The notes: generated by a model from the letters alone, not told the origin. DNA of 26,337 nt from an uncultured Oscillospiraceae bacterium (GCA_900543525.1 UQRS01000026.1:1-26337); one strand, 5' to 3'; positions 7,172 through 16,415 are shown, numbered from the stretch's first letter. Translations and numbers: made by a program.

Positions 7172-7986
7172 TTTGCCTTTTCCTCTCTCTTTTTCGCCCA
7201 GCGCAGGCGCCAGCTGTTGAGCCGCATATAAAGATTGATATAAAGCCACCGCTTTATAATAAACCGGATTGCAAAGCAGCGCGCCGAAAAGCTGACATTG
7301 CAAAAACGATAAAAATCGCGATAAAACAGGCGGAAGCGCACCTTCGCCCCCAGGACATCCGAACGATTGTTCATGGAGAAATCCTGCTTCAAAGTGATGC
7401 TGCAGATCGGGAGGATTTTATATCCCCTCGCCTTCATATCCCGCAAAAAGGCATGATCAATATAATCAAGGAAGTATCCCTCGTCATAGCGATAATCGCG
7501 GTAGACCGCAAGATTTACGGCCATGCCGCTGTTGATGCCGCTGATCTGTTCGGGAGGGATCCCCTCCGCGGACAAGGCGCGGCTGGTCTTTACACCCGAT
7601 ATGATGCAGGGGGATATCAGCCCCTCGTCATCATAGACGAGCGGCAGATACACATCGGCCCCTGTGCGGTCAATCTCCTCCCGCAGGGCGGAGAAATAGT
7701 TCGCCCCGACCTCGGTATCGTCGTCAAAGAGGCAGAGATACCCCTCCTTCCCCTCCAGCTTGTGGAGGGCGCGGTTGTACGCGGCGGAAAGGCCGGCGTT
7801 GTGCCCCATGGAGATATAGGTAACCTCCGGATAATCGTCCGACAGCTCATAATTGCCGACATCCACCGTGCTGTTGTCGCAGACGATCAGCGAAACATCC
7901 GGTATCCCAACGATATCCATAAAGGTTCTGGAATTTTTGTAATTCACATTATACAGTACAATAACTGCGTAAATCGGCTGACTCAT
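7168..7986 (-). CDS. Family 2 glycosyltransferase
   Basis: The 272-residue protein has GT2 features: IYAVIVLYNVNY, IVCDNSTVDVGNY, GHNAGLSAAYNRAL, a DDD metal/nucleotide site (CLFDDDTEVG), and DYIDHAFLRDMKARG in the acceptor-side half, as in rhamnosyltransferase-like enzymes. The C-terminus is rich in aromatic and basic residues (FRLFYRDFYRF, then a basic tail) and probably lies along the membrane. Start and stop both overlap neighbours by four bases (ATGA), so it is translationally coupled to the Wzx-like gene upstream and the GT2 downstream. Donor and acceptor cannot be read from sequence. Confidence 0.88.
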   Translation of the reverse strand: MSQPIYAVIVLYNVNYKNSRTFMDIVGIPDVSLIVCDNSTVDVGNYELSDDYPEVTYISMGHNAGLSAAYNRALHKLEGKEGYLCLFDDDTEVGANYFSALREEIDRTGADVYLPLVYDDEGLISPCIISGVKTSRALSAEGIPPEQISGINSGMAVNLAVYRDYRYDEGYFLDYIDHAFLRDMKARGYKILPICSITLKQDFSMNNRSDVLGAKVRFRLFYRDFYRFCNVSFSARCFAIRFIIKRWLYINLYMRLNSWRLRWAKKREEKAK

Positions 7987-9542
7987 GCCGTTGCCTCCCC
8001 CTTATCGCGTTTCAGAATCCGACGCGCAAAGCTGCCGATCAGGTCGGTCAGATAGCGGAATTCCTTCGTTTTGAAAAAGACCGCCGCCACCAGCAGATTG
8101 GGCAGCAGAACACAAATGGCCGCGTGACAGATGAGGGTCAGCAGCAGGCTGTCCAGTACGACAAGACTGCAAACCCACCAGGTCAGCAGACCGGCCGCCA
8201 GCGTCACGGCGAAATATCCAAGCAGCGTCAGCTGATAAAGATAGAGCTTTTTTTCAAATAAATTCCGATAAACAATCCACGGCAGAACCGTCAGCTCCTT
8301 AATGCACAGGCAGAAGAACGTGCCGAGGAACACGCCGAAAATCCCGATTTTCTGCACCAGCAGGACCGAGATCACCAGGTTCAGCGCAGCCAGGAAAAGA
8401 TGCAGATAGCGGTCGGGACGGAAAAGTCCCGCGCTGGCCCGCAGCCCTCCCACCGGCTCGGAAATGGAGGTGATATAAAAATTCAGGCAGAGGATAAAAA
8501 CGACCGGCGTAGAAAGGCGGTCGACCCCCGGCAGCCAGAGCGCTAGAAAATCCTGAAACAGGCAAAACAGCGAAATCGCCGCAAAGTTGGAGAGTGCAAA
8601 AACGACAAACAGCACCTTGCGGAAGGCGACGTAAAGATTCTCCTTATTTCCCTCGCTCAAGAGGTTTCCAAAGCTGGCGGTGATGCCGGCCGAAATCTGT
8701 GCAAAGACGGTCTTGAGCACCGTCAGAATCATATAATAGTTGGAGTAAACGCCCGATACCACCGTGCCGAGGAATTTGGTGATAATCATCATATCGGTTC
8801 CGTTGATCAGGTAGTTGCCGATATAATGCAGCGCAAGTGCCTTGGTATTGGAGAAAATATTGTACCGCACCGGCTTCGGAACGGGAATCTTCTCCTTCTC
8901 ACAGATATACGGATACCGCCGGTTGGCGATAAAGGCCAGCGTCAGATTTTCCGCCAGACGGAAGAAAATCTTAAGCAGCAGGTAGAACACAAAGTTTTTC
9001 GTCAGCAGCAGCACAACGATCTGCGTGATGCTGGCAAGCAGGTTTGAGGCGGTCGCCACCAGTGTAACCACATAATTCTTCTGATCGGCGGTCAGGATAG
9101 AGCGCTTGTACGCGAACAGGTAGGAAATCACCACGTCGCAGAGGAAAAGCAGATAAACAACCGTAAAATACCCCTGCGGAACAGAAGCGACATCCTCCGC
9201 CGCCAGGATCAGGGGAAGCGCCGGCACAACCAGCAGCCCGAGGAAAAGCACGATGGCGGCGATGATGCGGTAAACCTTCGCATACAGCTGCATCAAAGCC
9301 GTCACGTTTTTCCGATCTCCCTCAGCCAGAGGCTTATAGAGATTGCAGATAATGGCCGTCCCGATGCCAAGCTCCGACAGGCTGAGCATGGTGATCACGC
9401 TCGTCAGAGTGGCGTTGACCCCCTGCATTCCGATGCCCAGCGTAGCGATAAACACCTTTCGGGAGACAAAGCCCATCAGTGCAATCAGCACCTGAGACAG
9501 CATACCGCTGAGCACATTCAGAACCGAATACTTTGTTCTCAT
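7983..9542 (-). CDS. Wzx-like oligosaccharide flippase (MOP superfamily)
   Basis: A 519-residue polytopic membrane protein with about 12-14 hydrophobic segments, as usual for Wzx/RfbX transporters that flip lipid-linked repeat units from cytoplasm to the outer face of the membrane. The N-terminus (MRTKYSVLNVLSGMLSQV, then GFVSRKVFIATLGIGMQGVN and LSELGIGTAIICNLY) is characteristic of Gram-positive polysaccharide flippases. ATG at 9542 has GGAGG upstream, and the protein has normal family length from there. It sits directly after the Wzy-like gene (4-base gap) and overlaps the next GT2, as in Wzx/Wzy clusters. Confidence 0.9.
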   Translation of the reverse strand: MRTKYSVLNVLSGMLSQVLIALMGFVSRKVFIATLGIGMQGVNATLTSVITMLSLSELGIGTAIICNLYKPLAEGDRKNVTALMQLYAKVYRIIAAIVLFLGLLVVPALPLILAAEDVASVPQGYFTVVYLLFLCDVVISYLFAYKRSILTADQKNYVVTLVATASNLLASITQIVVLLLTKNFVFYLLLKIFFRLAENLTLAFIANRRYPYICEKEKIPVPKPVRYNIFSNTKALALHYIGNYLINGTDMMIITKFLGTVVSGVYSNYYMILTVLKTVFAQISAGITASFGNLLSEGNKENLYVAFRKVLFVVFALSNFAAISLFCLFQDFLALWLPGVDRLSTPVVFILCLNFYITSISEPVGGLRASAGLFRPDRYLHLFLAALNLVISVLLVQKIGIFGVFLGTFFCLCIKELTVLPWIVYRNLFEKKLYLYQLTLLGYFAVTLAAGLLTWWVCSLVVLDSLLLTLICHAAICVLLPNLLVAAVFFKTKEFRYLTDLIGSFARRILKRDKGEATA

Positions 9543-9546
9543 AGTT

Positions 9547-10974
9547 TTAAAGTTCCTCCGTCCTCCCGGACAGCCGCACACACTCTCCTCTGTATCCGAT
9601 TGCGGCGCAGGAGGCCAGCAGCAGGACGATCAGAGACATTCCGTTATAATTCAGCAGCAGAGGATTGGTCTGCGCACAGACGCCAAAGCTGCTGAGCAAA
9701 AACAGCCACGCATAGGAGGGCGTGGTATCTCCCCCGTCTTTTTTTGCGCGGCGGAGGTTTATAACCATGGCAATCAGCAAAAAGAGCAGCAGACCGACGC
9801 CGACCACGCCGATCTTCATCAGCAGAGCCGGAAGCTGCATTTCATAGGAAAAGACAGCCTCATCCGAGCGGGTGTACCCCTCCACATAGGCACCGTAGCC
9901 GCAGCCGAAAATCGGGTTTTCCAGCCACTTGCCCAGCAGCTTCCTGGTCTGCTCAATCTTAATATCGTTGGAGATCAGCGCCCCCTCGCGGTCGAGGCGC
10001 TCAAGCTCGGTCTCCCCCTCACTCGGGGTGATGGAGCTGATACTGCTGTTGAAGGAGTTGTTCATCCGCGCGACCACCATGCCGTTAAACAACGTGGCGT
10101 TGAGAATCAGCACCAGAGCCAGAACGCCGGCAAGCAGCGCAGCGTACTTTCCAAGCTCCTTCCAATTGCGGCGGCGCAGATACTTGATCCCGTACAAAAC
10201 GGTGAAAACAAGCAGTCCCACGATCACGCCGTACCAGACCGACTTTGTCATGGTGGTCAAAAAAGCGGTCACATGCACCGCCAGCACAATATAGTCGCAA
10301 AGCGTCAGCTTCGGCAGCCGCCGGAACACAAGATAAAATCCGACAATGATGTAAATGGAGGTGAGGAACATCACGCGGGGATAACCGCCATGTCCCAAAA
10401 TCACCGGCGGAAACTGTGCGGCAGGACCCAGAATCCCCTGTAAAAGGTCAAAATACCCCTCAATAAAGCCGCCGTGCATCATCTCTCCCACATACAAGGC
10501 GATGTGCTGAACCGAGAAAATCAGGCAGAGCCAATATAAAATCTTCTCAAACCGGTCAAAATTCAAAAGTCCCCTGCGGATCATAAAGCCGATGGGGAAA
10601 TAGAGAAGCAGCATGCAAAGACAAGCCAGCCCCTCCTGCTTTGCGAGAAGAAAGCTGACGCCGTTCAGCCTCGGAATCACGAAAACCGATGCGGCCGAAG
10701 AGATTGTAAAGGCCACCAGCGCCCAGTCGAACAGCCGAAAGGAGCCAAATACCGAGTTTTTATCCCGGACGCCGAAAATCCGCACCCGGTTCACAATAAC
10801 ATACAGCAGGCAATAGAGGTAGAGAAGCCCCGCCGACAGCACAAACAAAACCGTGCGTATTTCTGTCCCGGCGATAAAAATCATCGCGCCGGTATACCCG
10901 AACATCAATTCAATCACGAATATCAGCGTCACACCGAGCGCGATATTCCGAAACCATTGTAAAGCCTTTTCCAT
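9547..10974 (-). CDS. Wzy-like O-antigen/capsule polymerase or ligase-type membrane protein
   Basis: A 475-residue protein with about 11-12 hydrophobic helices and one large polar external loop (about residues 285-345, with SFNSSISSITPSEGETELERLD and KLLGKWLENPIFGCGYGAY). The loop motif near GxGxGxY is typical of the Wzy_C/O-antigen ligase superfamily. With a Wzx-like gene next to it, polymerisation of repeat units on the outer face of the membrane is the likely role. These proteins have poor sequence identity, so the assignment rests on topology, the loop and context. It starts at ATG 10974, 28 bases after the preceding GT2. Confidence 0.8.
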   Translation of the reverse strand: MEKALQWFRNIALGVTLIFVIELMFGYTGAMIFIAGTEIRTVLFVLSAGLLYLYCLLYVIVNRVRIFGVRDKNSVFGSFRLFDWALVAFTISSAASVFVIPRLNGVSFLLAKQEGLACLCMLLLYFPIGFMIRRGLLNFDRFEKILYWLCLIFSVQHIALYVGEMMHGGFIEGYFDLLQGILGPAAQFPPVILGHGGYPRVMFLTSIYIIVGFYLVFRRLPKLTLCDYIVLAVHVTAFLTTMTKSVWYGVIVGLLVFTVLYGIKYLRRRNWKELGKYAALLAGVLALVLILNATLFNGMVVARMNNSFNSSISSITPSEGETELERLDREGALISNDIKIEQTRKLLGKWLENPIFGCGYGAYVEGYTRSDEAVFSYEMQLPALLMKIGVVGVGLLLFLLIAMVINLRRAKKDGGDTTPSYAWLFLLSSFGVCAQTNPLLLNYNGMSLIVLLLASCAAIGYRGECVRLSGRTEEL

Positions 10975-11002
10975 AGTAATTGCAAAACCTCCGTACTGCC
11001 GG

Positions 11003-11713
11003 TTATGCCCCCCGGCGCCGCATCAGTGCCAAAAGCAGTCGACCTCTCCAGCGCAGCATCTGCGGCAAAGAGGCATGTGTTTCTCCGCTGACATTGCCGC
11101 CGTGCCGTCGATAGAACAGCAGCGGACGGTCAAGCAGCTCGACCCGGCCGCTGCGCTCGGCCTGCAGACCGAGCCACTGGTCATGCATCGGCAGCCGATC
11201 GGGAAAGGGCAAGGCGCTCCTTAAAAGTTCGCGGCGAAAGGCCATACAGCAGCCGATATAAGAATTGCGCAGCACATTGCGCCAAAAGCCGGTGCGGGTG
11301 CCGTGCGCCGCAAAAAAGGATGGCTCGGTTACGTGCAGCGCGCCGTCGGTAATCTGCGCGTCGTGCAGCACCAGCAAAGCGTCCCGCGCCGCAAAAACCG
11401 ACAGCACCGATTCCACCTTGTCCGGCGCCCAGACATCGTCTTGATCGCAGAGGAAAAGAATCTCTCCCCCGCAATGGCGCAGCGCGTTTTCAAAATTTTT
11501 CTGCACACCTTCTCCCGGCCCGGGCAGAAGCCGGATGCGGGAGTCGGCAAACCCTTCGATGATTTCGGCCGTCCGATCCTTCGATGGGTCGAGGGAAATC
11601 ACCAGTTCATCCCCTTCCTCAAGCTGGGGGAGGATCGACGCAATCTGCGCTTCGATGAAGGCCTCTCCATTATAGGCCGCCATCGCGACCGAGACCTGCG
11701 GCCTGCCGCTCAT
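11003..11713 (-). CDS. Family 2 glycosyltransferase
   Basis: A 236-residue GT2 enzyme: VSVAMAAYNGEAFIEAQIAS, ISLDPSKDRTAEII, and the donor-binding FLCDQDDVWAPDKVE, a signature of rhamnosyl- and galactosyltransferase-like GT2 proteins such as those near rfb genes. NSYIGCCMAFRRELL and MHDQWLGLQAE are also typical of this subfamily. It is shorter than the related GT2 at 12276-13277, which has the same CDQDD core plus a longer C-terminal part. ATG overlaps the rfbC stop as ATGA, so the two are coupled. Confidence 0.9.
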   Translation of the reverse strand: MSGRPQVSVAMAAYNGEAFIEAQIASILPQLEEGDELVISLDPSKDRTAEIIEGFADSRIRLLPGPGEGVQKNFENALRHCGGEILFLCDQDDVWAPDKVESVLSVFAARDALLVLHDAQITDGALHVTEPSFFAAHGTRTGFWRNVLRNSYIGCCMAFRRELLRSALPFPDRLPMHDQWLGLQAERSGRVELLDRPLLFYRRHGGNVSGETHASLPQMLRWRGRLLLALMRRRGA

Positions 11714-12270
11714 CCGTTTTTCTTGCAGTAGTCGGCAAAGCTCTGCTGCTTTTTATCCTTTTCGGAAAGCAGAATCTCCATATCCGCCGCCACAGGCCAT
11801 TCGATCGCGAGATCGGGGTCATCCCAGAGGATGCCGGCCTCGCTCGACGGGTCGTAATAGTTGGTGCACTTGTAAACGAACTCGGCCGTTTCCGACGTGA
11901 CGAGGAAGCCGTGGGCAAACCCTTCCGGAATATAGAACTGCTTCTTGTTCTCCTCGCTCAGCAAAACGCCGAAATGCTGGCCGAAGGTCGGGCTGCCCTT
12001 GCGGATGTCGACCGCAACGTCATAAACCTCGCCCCGGATGACCCGGACCAGCTTGCCCTGGGGATTGCGGGTCTGAAAATGCAGGCCGCGGAGCACGCCG
12101 CGCTTCGACTTGGACTGATTGTCCTGCACAAAGGTCATGTCGAGACCTGCGGCCGCAAACTCCTCATACTGATATGTTTCCATAAAATAACCGCGGTCGT
12201 CGCCGAACACGGTCGGAGAAATTACATATACCCCTTCAATCGGGGTTTTTTCAAACTGAAATTTTCCCAT
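11710..12270 (-). CDS. rfbC: dTDP-4-dehydrorhamnose 3,5-epimerase
   Basis: The 186-residue cupin epimerase performs the third step of dTDP-L-rhamnose synthesis, converting dTDP-4-keto-6-deoxy-glucose to the L-rhamno keto-sugar. The family start MGKFQFEKTPIEGVYVI, the catalytic-His segment GVLRGLHFQ, QGKLVRVIRGEVYDVAVDIR, and the C-terminal EAGILWDDPDLAIEWP are all present, and length is normal. ATG at 12270 follows the upstream TGA directly; a GTG at 12279 overlapping that stop is possible but gives an atypical N-terminus. It is separated from rfbB by a glycosyltransferase, an order seen in some Firmicutes. Confidence 0.95.
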   Translation of the reverse strand: MGKFQFEKTPIEGVYVISPTVFGDDRGYFMETYQYEEFAAAGLDMTFVQDNQSKSKRGVLRGLHFQTRNPQGKLVRVIRGEVYDVAVDIRKGSPTFGQHFGVLLSEENKKQFYIPEGFAHGFLVTSETAEFVYKCTNYYDPSSEAGILWDDPDLAIEWPVAADMEILLSEKDKKQQSFADYCKKNG

Positions 12271-12275
12271 AAAAA

Positions 12276-13277
12276 TCACGTTCTTTCAAAAAACTTCTGT
12301 ATGCGCAAGGCATACGCCAGATCGCCAAAAAAGGTGCGGGATGAAAGGTTCGGCCGCAGATAGTGAAGATGGGCGAAAAACCCGAAAAACGCAAAAGGAT
12401 TGCGCCGTATTAGGCATTGCCGCCGGAGTTTCAGATAGCTTTCGAAATGCCGGATGTAATCCCTCGCCTCGGCATGGCTGTCGTAAACAGAAAGCTTATA
12501 AAACTCCAGCAGCTTTTCCTGCTCATGAAACACACGAAGCCGCTTGTCCTCGGTTGTCTGAAAAGACAAGTGCGTCTTTCCGTCCGAAATACGCAGCCCG
12601 ATGACGTTGGCGCCATGTATCCGATAGCCGATCACCGGCCGGTTGTAGAAATAAGCCTTTCCAATCTCCCCCGCGAAAACATTCAGCTCCCAGTCGTGCG
12701 GGATCAATCCGGAGGTGTGTGCGAGATAATAGTCCCGCAGTTCCCGCCGGACGGCCATGGTACACCCGGGGGAGGCGTTGCTGCGCAGCACCTCCATATA
12801 CGACAGAGGCACGGCCGCGTCCGGCTCGACCGGCCGAAAGACGAGGTCGTGGTTGCTGTGTCCCTCGGCCGTAACCGAAGGAATCAGCGTCCCTTCCCCG
12901 TCGATAAAATCAAAGCTGCCGTTGACCGACATGGCGTCGGGGTTCGCGTCGAATACCGCCAGCATCCTCTCCAGCTTGTCCGGGTACCAGATGTCGTCCT
13001 GATCGCAGAGAAAGAGGATGTCCCCTGTCGCGGCCGTCAGCAGAGAACGGAAATTTTCAATAAAGCCAAGGTTTTTTTCATTTACCCGAAAATGCCAGTG
13101 GGCAAGGCCGTTTTCGGCAATAAAGCCGGAGACCAGCTCGGCCGTGCGGTCGGAGGAGCCGTCGTCAAAAATCAGCACCTCGTCGGCCGGCCGGCTCTGC
13201 GCCAGAAGAGAGCAGAGCTGTTCCTCCACATACTTCTCCCCGCAGTAGGTCGCCATGACAATCGAAACCCTCTGCAT
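12276..13277 (-). CDS. Family 2 glycosyltransferase
   Basis: A 333-residue GT2 protein beginning MQRVSIVMATYCGEKYVEEQ, with IFDDGSSDRTAE (nucleotide binding), GFIENFRSLL, LFLCDQDDIWYPDK (DXD region), SPGCTMAVRREL and IPHDWELNVFA (acceptor side). The C-terminal 100 residues are helical and aromatic/basic, suggesting membrane contact. It resembles the 11003-11713 protein in the catalytic core. The rfbB stop lies two bases before its ATG, so it is coupled to rfbB. Confidence 0.9.
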   Translation of the reverse strand: MQRVSIVMATYCGEKYVEEQLCSLLAQSRPADEVLIFDDGSSDRTAELVSGFIAENGLAHWHFRVNEKNLGFIENFRSLLTAATGDILFLCDQDDIWYPDKLERMLAVFDANPDAMSVNGSFDFIDGEGTLIPSVTAEGHSNHDLVFRPVEPDAAVPLSYMEVLRSNASPGCTMAVRRELRDYYLAHTSGLIPHDWELNVFAGEIGKAYFYNRPVIGYRIHGANVIGLRISDGKTHLSFQTTEDKRLRVFHEQEKLLEFYKLSVYDSHAEARDYIRHFESYLKLRRQCLIRRNPFAFFGFFAHLHYLRPNLSSRTFFGDLAYALRIQKFFERT

Positions 13278-13279
13278 AT

Positions 13280-14338
13280 TTATTTATCCCCGTACATTTT
13301 TTCGTAATAGCTCTGATACGCGCCGCTGGTCACATTCTCCACCCAGTCGCGGTTGTCGAGATACCACTGCAGCGTCTTTTTGATGCCGACCTCAAAGGTG
13401 GTTTCGGGATACCAGCCCAGCGCCTCCTTAATTTTGGTCGGGTCGATACCGTAACGGCGGTCGTGGCCCTTGCGGTCGGTGACATACTTGATCATATGCT
13501 CGCCAACCTCGCTGTCGACATGCTCTTTGATATAGGCAATGATGGTTTTGACAATAAAAATATTCGGCCGCTCGTTGTGTCCGCCGACGTTGTACACCTC
13601 GCCCGAGACGCCGCCGTTCAGCACCATGTCGATGGCCTTGCAGTGATCCTCCACATACAGCCAGTCGCGCACCTGCATACCGTCGCCGTAAACCGGCAGA
13701 TCCTTATGCAGCAGGGTGTTGTTCATGATGAGGGGGATCAGCTTCTCCGGGAACTGGTAGGGGCCGTAGTTGTTGGAGCACCGGGTGATGTTCATCGGAA
13801 ATTTATAGGTGTCGTGGAAGGCTTTGACAAACAGGTCAGCCGACGCCTTGCTGGAGGAATAGGGGCTGTGCGGATCGAGCGGAGTCGTCTCCATAAAATA
13901 GCCGGTCTCGCCCAGAGAGCCGTAGACCTCGTCGGTCGAAACCTGGAGGTACTTGACCCCTTCGCGATACTGATCATCACCGGTCTGCCAGGCGTTTTTC
14001 GCCGCGGCAAGGAGGTTGACCGTGCCCATCACGTTGGTCTGCACAAAAACCTCCGGATTCGAGATGCTGCGGTCAACATGGCTTTCGGCCGCGAAATTCA
14101 CCACATAGTCGATCTCGTTTTCAGAGAAAAGCTTCGCCACAGCTTCCTTATCGCAGATGTCCGCCTGCACAAAGGTATAACGGGGATCCTTCTCTACCGA
14201 CTTGAGATTTTCAAGATTGCCGGCATAGGTCAGCTTATCCAGATTGATGATCTTTATATCCGAATATTTGTTCAGCATATAGAGGACAAAATTGGAACCG
14301 ATAAAGCCGGCGCCGCCGGTCACAAGATACGTTTTCAT
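13280..14338 (-). CDS. rfbB: dTDP-glucose 4,6-dehydratase
   Basis: A 352-residue extended short-chain dehydrogenase, second step of dTDP-L-rhamnose synthesis, converting dTDP-glucose to the 4-keto-6-deoxy sugar with bound NAD. It has the GxxGxxG site in TYLVTGGAGFIGSNF, the STDEVYG segment with the dehydratase Thr-Asp-Glu, YSSSKASAD (YxxxK), NNYGPYQFPEKLIPL, and RDWLYVEDHCKAI. Length and ends fit the family. AAAGGAC lies 11 bases before the ATG. Separated from rfbD by 62 bases with no promoter I can support. Confidence 0.97.
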   Translation of the reverse strand: MKTYLVTGGAGFIGSNFVLYMLNKYSDIKIINLDKLTYAGNLENLKSVEKDPRYTFVQADICDKEAVAKLFSENEIDYVVNFAAESHVDRSISNPEVFVQTNVMGTVNLLAAAKNAWQTGDDQYREGVKYLQVSTDEVYGSLGETGYFMETTPLDPHSPYSSSKASADLFVKAFHDTYKFPMNITRCSNNYGPYQFPEKLIPLIMNNTLLHKDLPVYGDGMQVRDWLYVEDHCKAIDMVLNGGVSGEVYNVGGHNERPNIFIVKTIIAYIKEHVDSEVGEHMIKYVTDRKGHDRRYGIDPTKIKEALGWYPETTFEVGIKKTLQWYLDNRDWVENVTSGAYQSYYEKMYGDK

Positions 14339-14400
14339 AAAACAGGACAGTCCTTTCTTTTTTCAAAAGCGAGCGGTATTTTTGCCTTCGCCGGTCGGCG

Positions 14401-15294
14401 TCAGCCCTGCTCGACCTCGTTCAATTTTCGGCAATAGCTCTGCAAAGCCTCTTCCCACGGGCGCATTTCGTCCCCGACGGTCGATTCCAGCATCAGGTTG
14501 CGCAGCGCGGAATAGGCCGGCCGCGGCGCGGGGGTCGGGTACTCGGCCGTCGTGCAGGGGTTCACCCGGCAGGCGATTCCCGAATACTCCATAATTTTGC
14601 AGGCGAAATCAAACCAGCTGCACACGCCGCTGCCGGTGCAGTGGTAGATGCCGTATGCCTCACTCACCGCAAGCTTCAGCAGATGGTGGGCGAGGTCGTT
14701 CGCATTGGTCGGGTTGCCCTGCTGGTCATAGACCACCGTGACCTCTCCCCTCTCCCGGCCGAGGCGGCGCATGGTCTTGACAAAATTGTTGCCGACCAGA
14801 CCGTACAGCCAGGCTGTCCGCACTACAAAGGCGCGGTGGCAGGTATCCAAAACGTACTGCTCGCCGAGCAGCTTGGATTTTCCGTACACCGTGTTCGGCC
14901 CGGTCTCATCCCACTCACAGTAAGGCGCCGTGCCGTTTCCGCGGAAAACATAGTCGGTCGAGACATGAATCAGCTTGGCGCCGACCTCCTCCGCTGCGAG
15001 GGCAAGATTGCGCGGTCCGATGGCATTGACCCGCATGGCGGTAACCTGCTCACTCTCACAGGCGTTGACGTTGGTCATGGCGGCGCAGTTGATGATCACG
15101 TCCGGCGCGCTCGAACGCACGAAGCCGAGAACGGCGGCCGTGTCGGTGATATCCAGCTCGTCCACATCCACCGCCGAGATGTCGCAATCCTCCAGTTCCT
15201 CCGGAATCGGGCCGATTTCGCTTCGGCCGGAGGTCAGAATCGCCTGCAGCTCCTGTCCGAGCTGCCCGTCACAGCCGGTAATCAGAATCATCAT
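14401..15294 (-). CDS. rfbD: dTDP-4-dehydrorhamnose reductase
   Basis: A 297-residue NAD(P)H-dependent reductase for the last step, giving dTDP-L-rhamnose. Seen: the Rossmann start ILITGCDGQLGQEL, VDELDITD, INCAAMTNVNACE, VSTDYVFRGNG, and YGKSKLLGEQ (YxxxK). Two ATGs are adjacent at 15294 and 15291; either is possible, and the first is given. AAGGAG lies in the end of rfbA, only six bases away from the rfbD start region, so rfbA-rfbD are coupled. Confidence 0.96.
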   Translation of the reverse strand: MMILITGCDGQLGQELQAILTSGRSEIGPIPEELEDCDISAVDVDELDITDTAAVLGFVRSSAPDVIINCAAMTNVNACESEQVTAMRVNAIGPRNLALAAEEVGAKLIHVSTDYVFRGNGTAPYCEWDETGPNTVYGKSKLLGEQYVLDTCHRAFVVRTAWLYGLVGNNFVKTMRRLGRERGEVTVVYDQQGNPTNANDLAHHLLKLAVSEAYGIYHCTGSGVCSWFDFACKIMEYSGIACRVNPCTTAEYPTPAPRPAYSALRNLMLESTVGDEMRPWEEALQSYCRKLNEVEQG

Positions 15295-15300
15295 ATGCCG

Positions 15301-16173
15301 TTAATTCTCCTTCTCTGCAATTTTGAAGAGGTACTGGCCGTACTCGGTGGTTTTGAGCCGCTCAGCCTGCTTCAGCAGCATCTCTCTCGTGATGAAGCCG
15401 TTGTTGTAGGCAATCTCCTCCAGGCAAGCGATATAAAGCCCCTGTCTGGTCTGCACCGCCTCGATAAAATTGGAGGCGGCCAGCATCGAGCGATGGTTGC
15501 CGGTATCCAGCCAGGCCATTCCCCGCCCGAACAGCTCAACCTTCAGGCGGCCGCGGCGCAGGTATTCGTTGTTGACCGAGGTGATCTCCAGCTCTCCTCT
15601 GGCGGAGGGCTGCACATTCTTGGCGATCTCGACTACCTCGTTGTCGTAAAAGTAGAGGCCCGGCACTGCGTAGTTGGATTTGGGGTGCTCCGGCTTCTCC
15701 TCAATCGAGAGGACATTCCAGTCCTTATCATATTCCACCACGCCGAACTCCTTCGGGTTGCTGACGTGGTAACCGAAAATGGTAGCGCCCGACTTTCTGG
15801 CGGCGGCCACCTGCAGCCGCTCGGAAAAGCCGTAGCCATAGAATATATTATCCCCAAGCACGAGGCAAACGCTGTCCGAGCCGATAAATTCCTCACCCAA
15901 AATAAAGGCATCGGCCAGACCGCGCGGCTTATCCTGCTGCGCGTAGGAAATCTGCATACCGAGCTGGCTGCCGTCGCCGAACAGCTCCTTATAGCAGGGC
16001 AGATCCCGCGGGGTGGAGATGATCAGTACCTCCCGAATGCCGGCCAGCATGAGGGTCGACATGGGATAGTAGACCATCGGTTTGTCATATATTGTCAGCA
16101 TCTGCTTGGAAACCGCCAGCGTAGACGGATACAGCCGCGTACCGGCGCCGCCTGCAAGAATAATCCCTTTCAT
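15301..16173 (-). CDS. rfbA: Glucose-1-phosphate thymidylyltransferase
   Basis: A 290-residue cytosolic nucleotidyltransferase, first step of dTDP-L-rhamnose synthesis: glucose-1-phosphate plus dTTP gives dTDP-glucose. The signature MKGIILAGGAGTRLYPSTL is at the extreme N-terminus, followed by KPMVYYPMSTLM, LVLGDNIFYG, VVEYDKD, EEKPEHPKSNYAVPGLYFYD and RGELEITSVN, all typical. ATG at 16173 was chosen because AAGGAAC lies nine bases upstream and family proteins start here; the open extension to 16254 precedes the ribosome site. First gene of the ten-gene polysaccharide operon. Confidence 0.97.
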   Translation of the reverse strand: MKGIILAGGAGTRLYPSTLAVSKQMLTIYDKPMVYYPMSTLMLAGIREVLIISTPRDLPCYKELFGDGSQLGMQISYAQQDKPRGLADAFILGEEFIGSDSVCLVLGDNIFYGYGFSERLQVAAARKSGATIFGYHVSNPKEFGVVEYDKDWNVLSIEEKPEHPKSNYAVPGLYFYDNEVVEIAKNVQPSARGELEITSVNNEYLRRGRLKVELFGRGMAWLDTGNHRSMLAASNFIEAVQTRQGLYIACLEEIAYNNGFITREMLLKQAERLKTTEYGQYLFKIAEKEN

Positions 16174-16261
16174 AAATACAAGGTTCCTTTCTTTTTCGGT
16201 TTTCTGCATTTTTGATATTATGCCTCCCCCGCGCTTGCAAACGGGCAAAGTCATTTAGGAT

Positions 16262-16290
16262 ATTTTACAATGAAATACCCGAATTGTCAA
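16262..16290 (-). promoter_or_regulatory. Sigma-A promoter of the rhamnose/polysaccharide operon
   Basis: Minus-strand TTGACA (16290-16285), 17-base spacer, TAAAAT (16267-16262). The transcript should start near 16255, giving a leader of about 80 bases before rfbA. It lies after the terminator of the haem operon, so the two operons are separately driven. No palindrome or operator is obvious in it. Confidence 0.8.
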
Positions 16291-16371
16291 TGCTTGGCAG
16301 AACAATCCCGTTTATCCCGCCAAAATCCGGCAGCAAATTTTACGCGCCGCAGCCTTCCAAAGTAAAAGAAA

Positions 16372-16415
16372 ACAGCCGCCGAATCGGGAGAATCCTCTCT
16401 CGATTCGGCGGCTGT
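16372..16415 (-). terminator. Intrinsic terminator of the haem-protein operon
   Basis: ACAGCCGCCGAATCG pairs perfectly with CGATTCGGCGGCTGT, and inner GAGA/TCTC partly pairs, giving a very stable hairpin. On the minus strand it runs into a T-rich tract (TTTTCTTTTACTTT). A second short inverted repeat, TGAGGCGG/CCGCCTCA (16429-16450), lies between the stop codon and this hairpin but has no T-tract. Confidence 0.85.
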
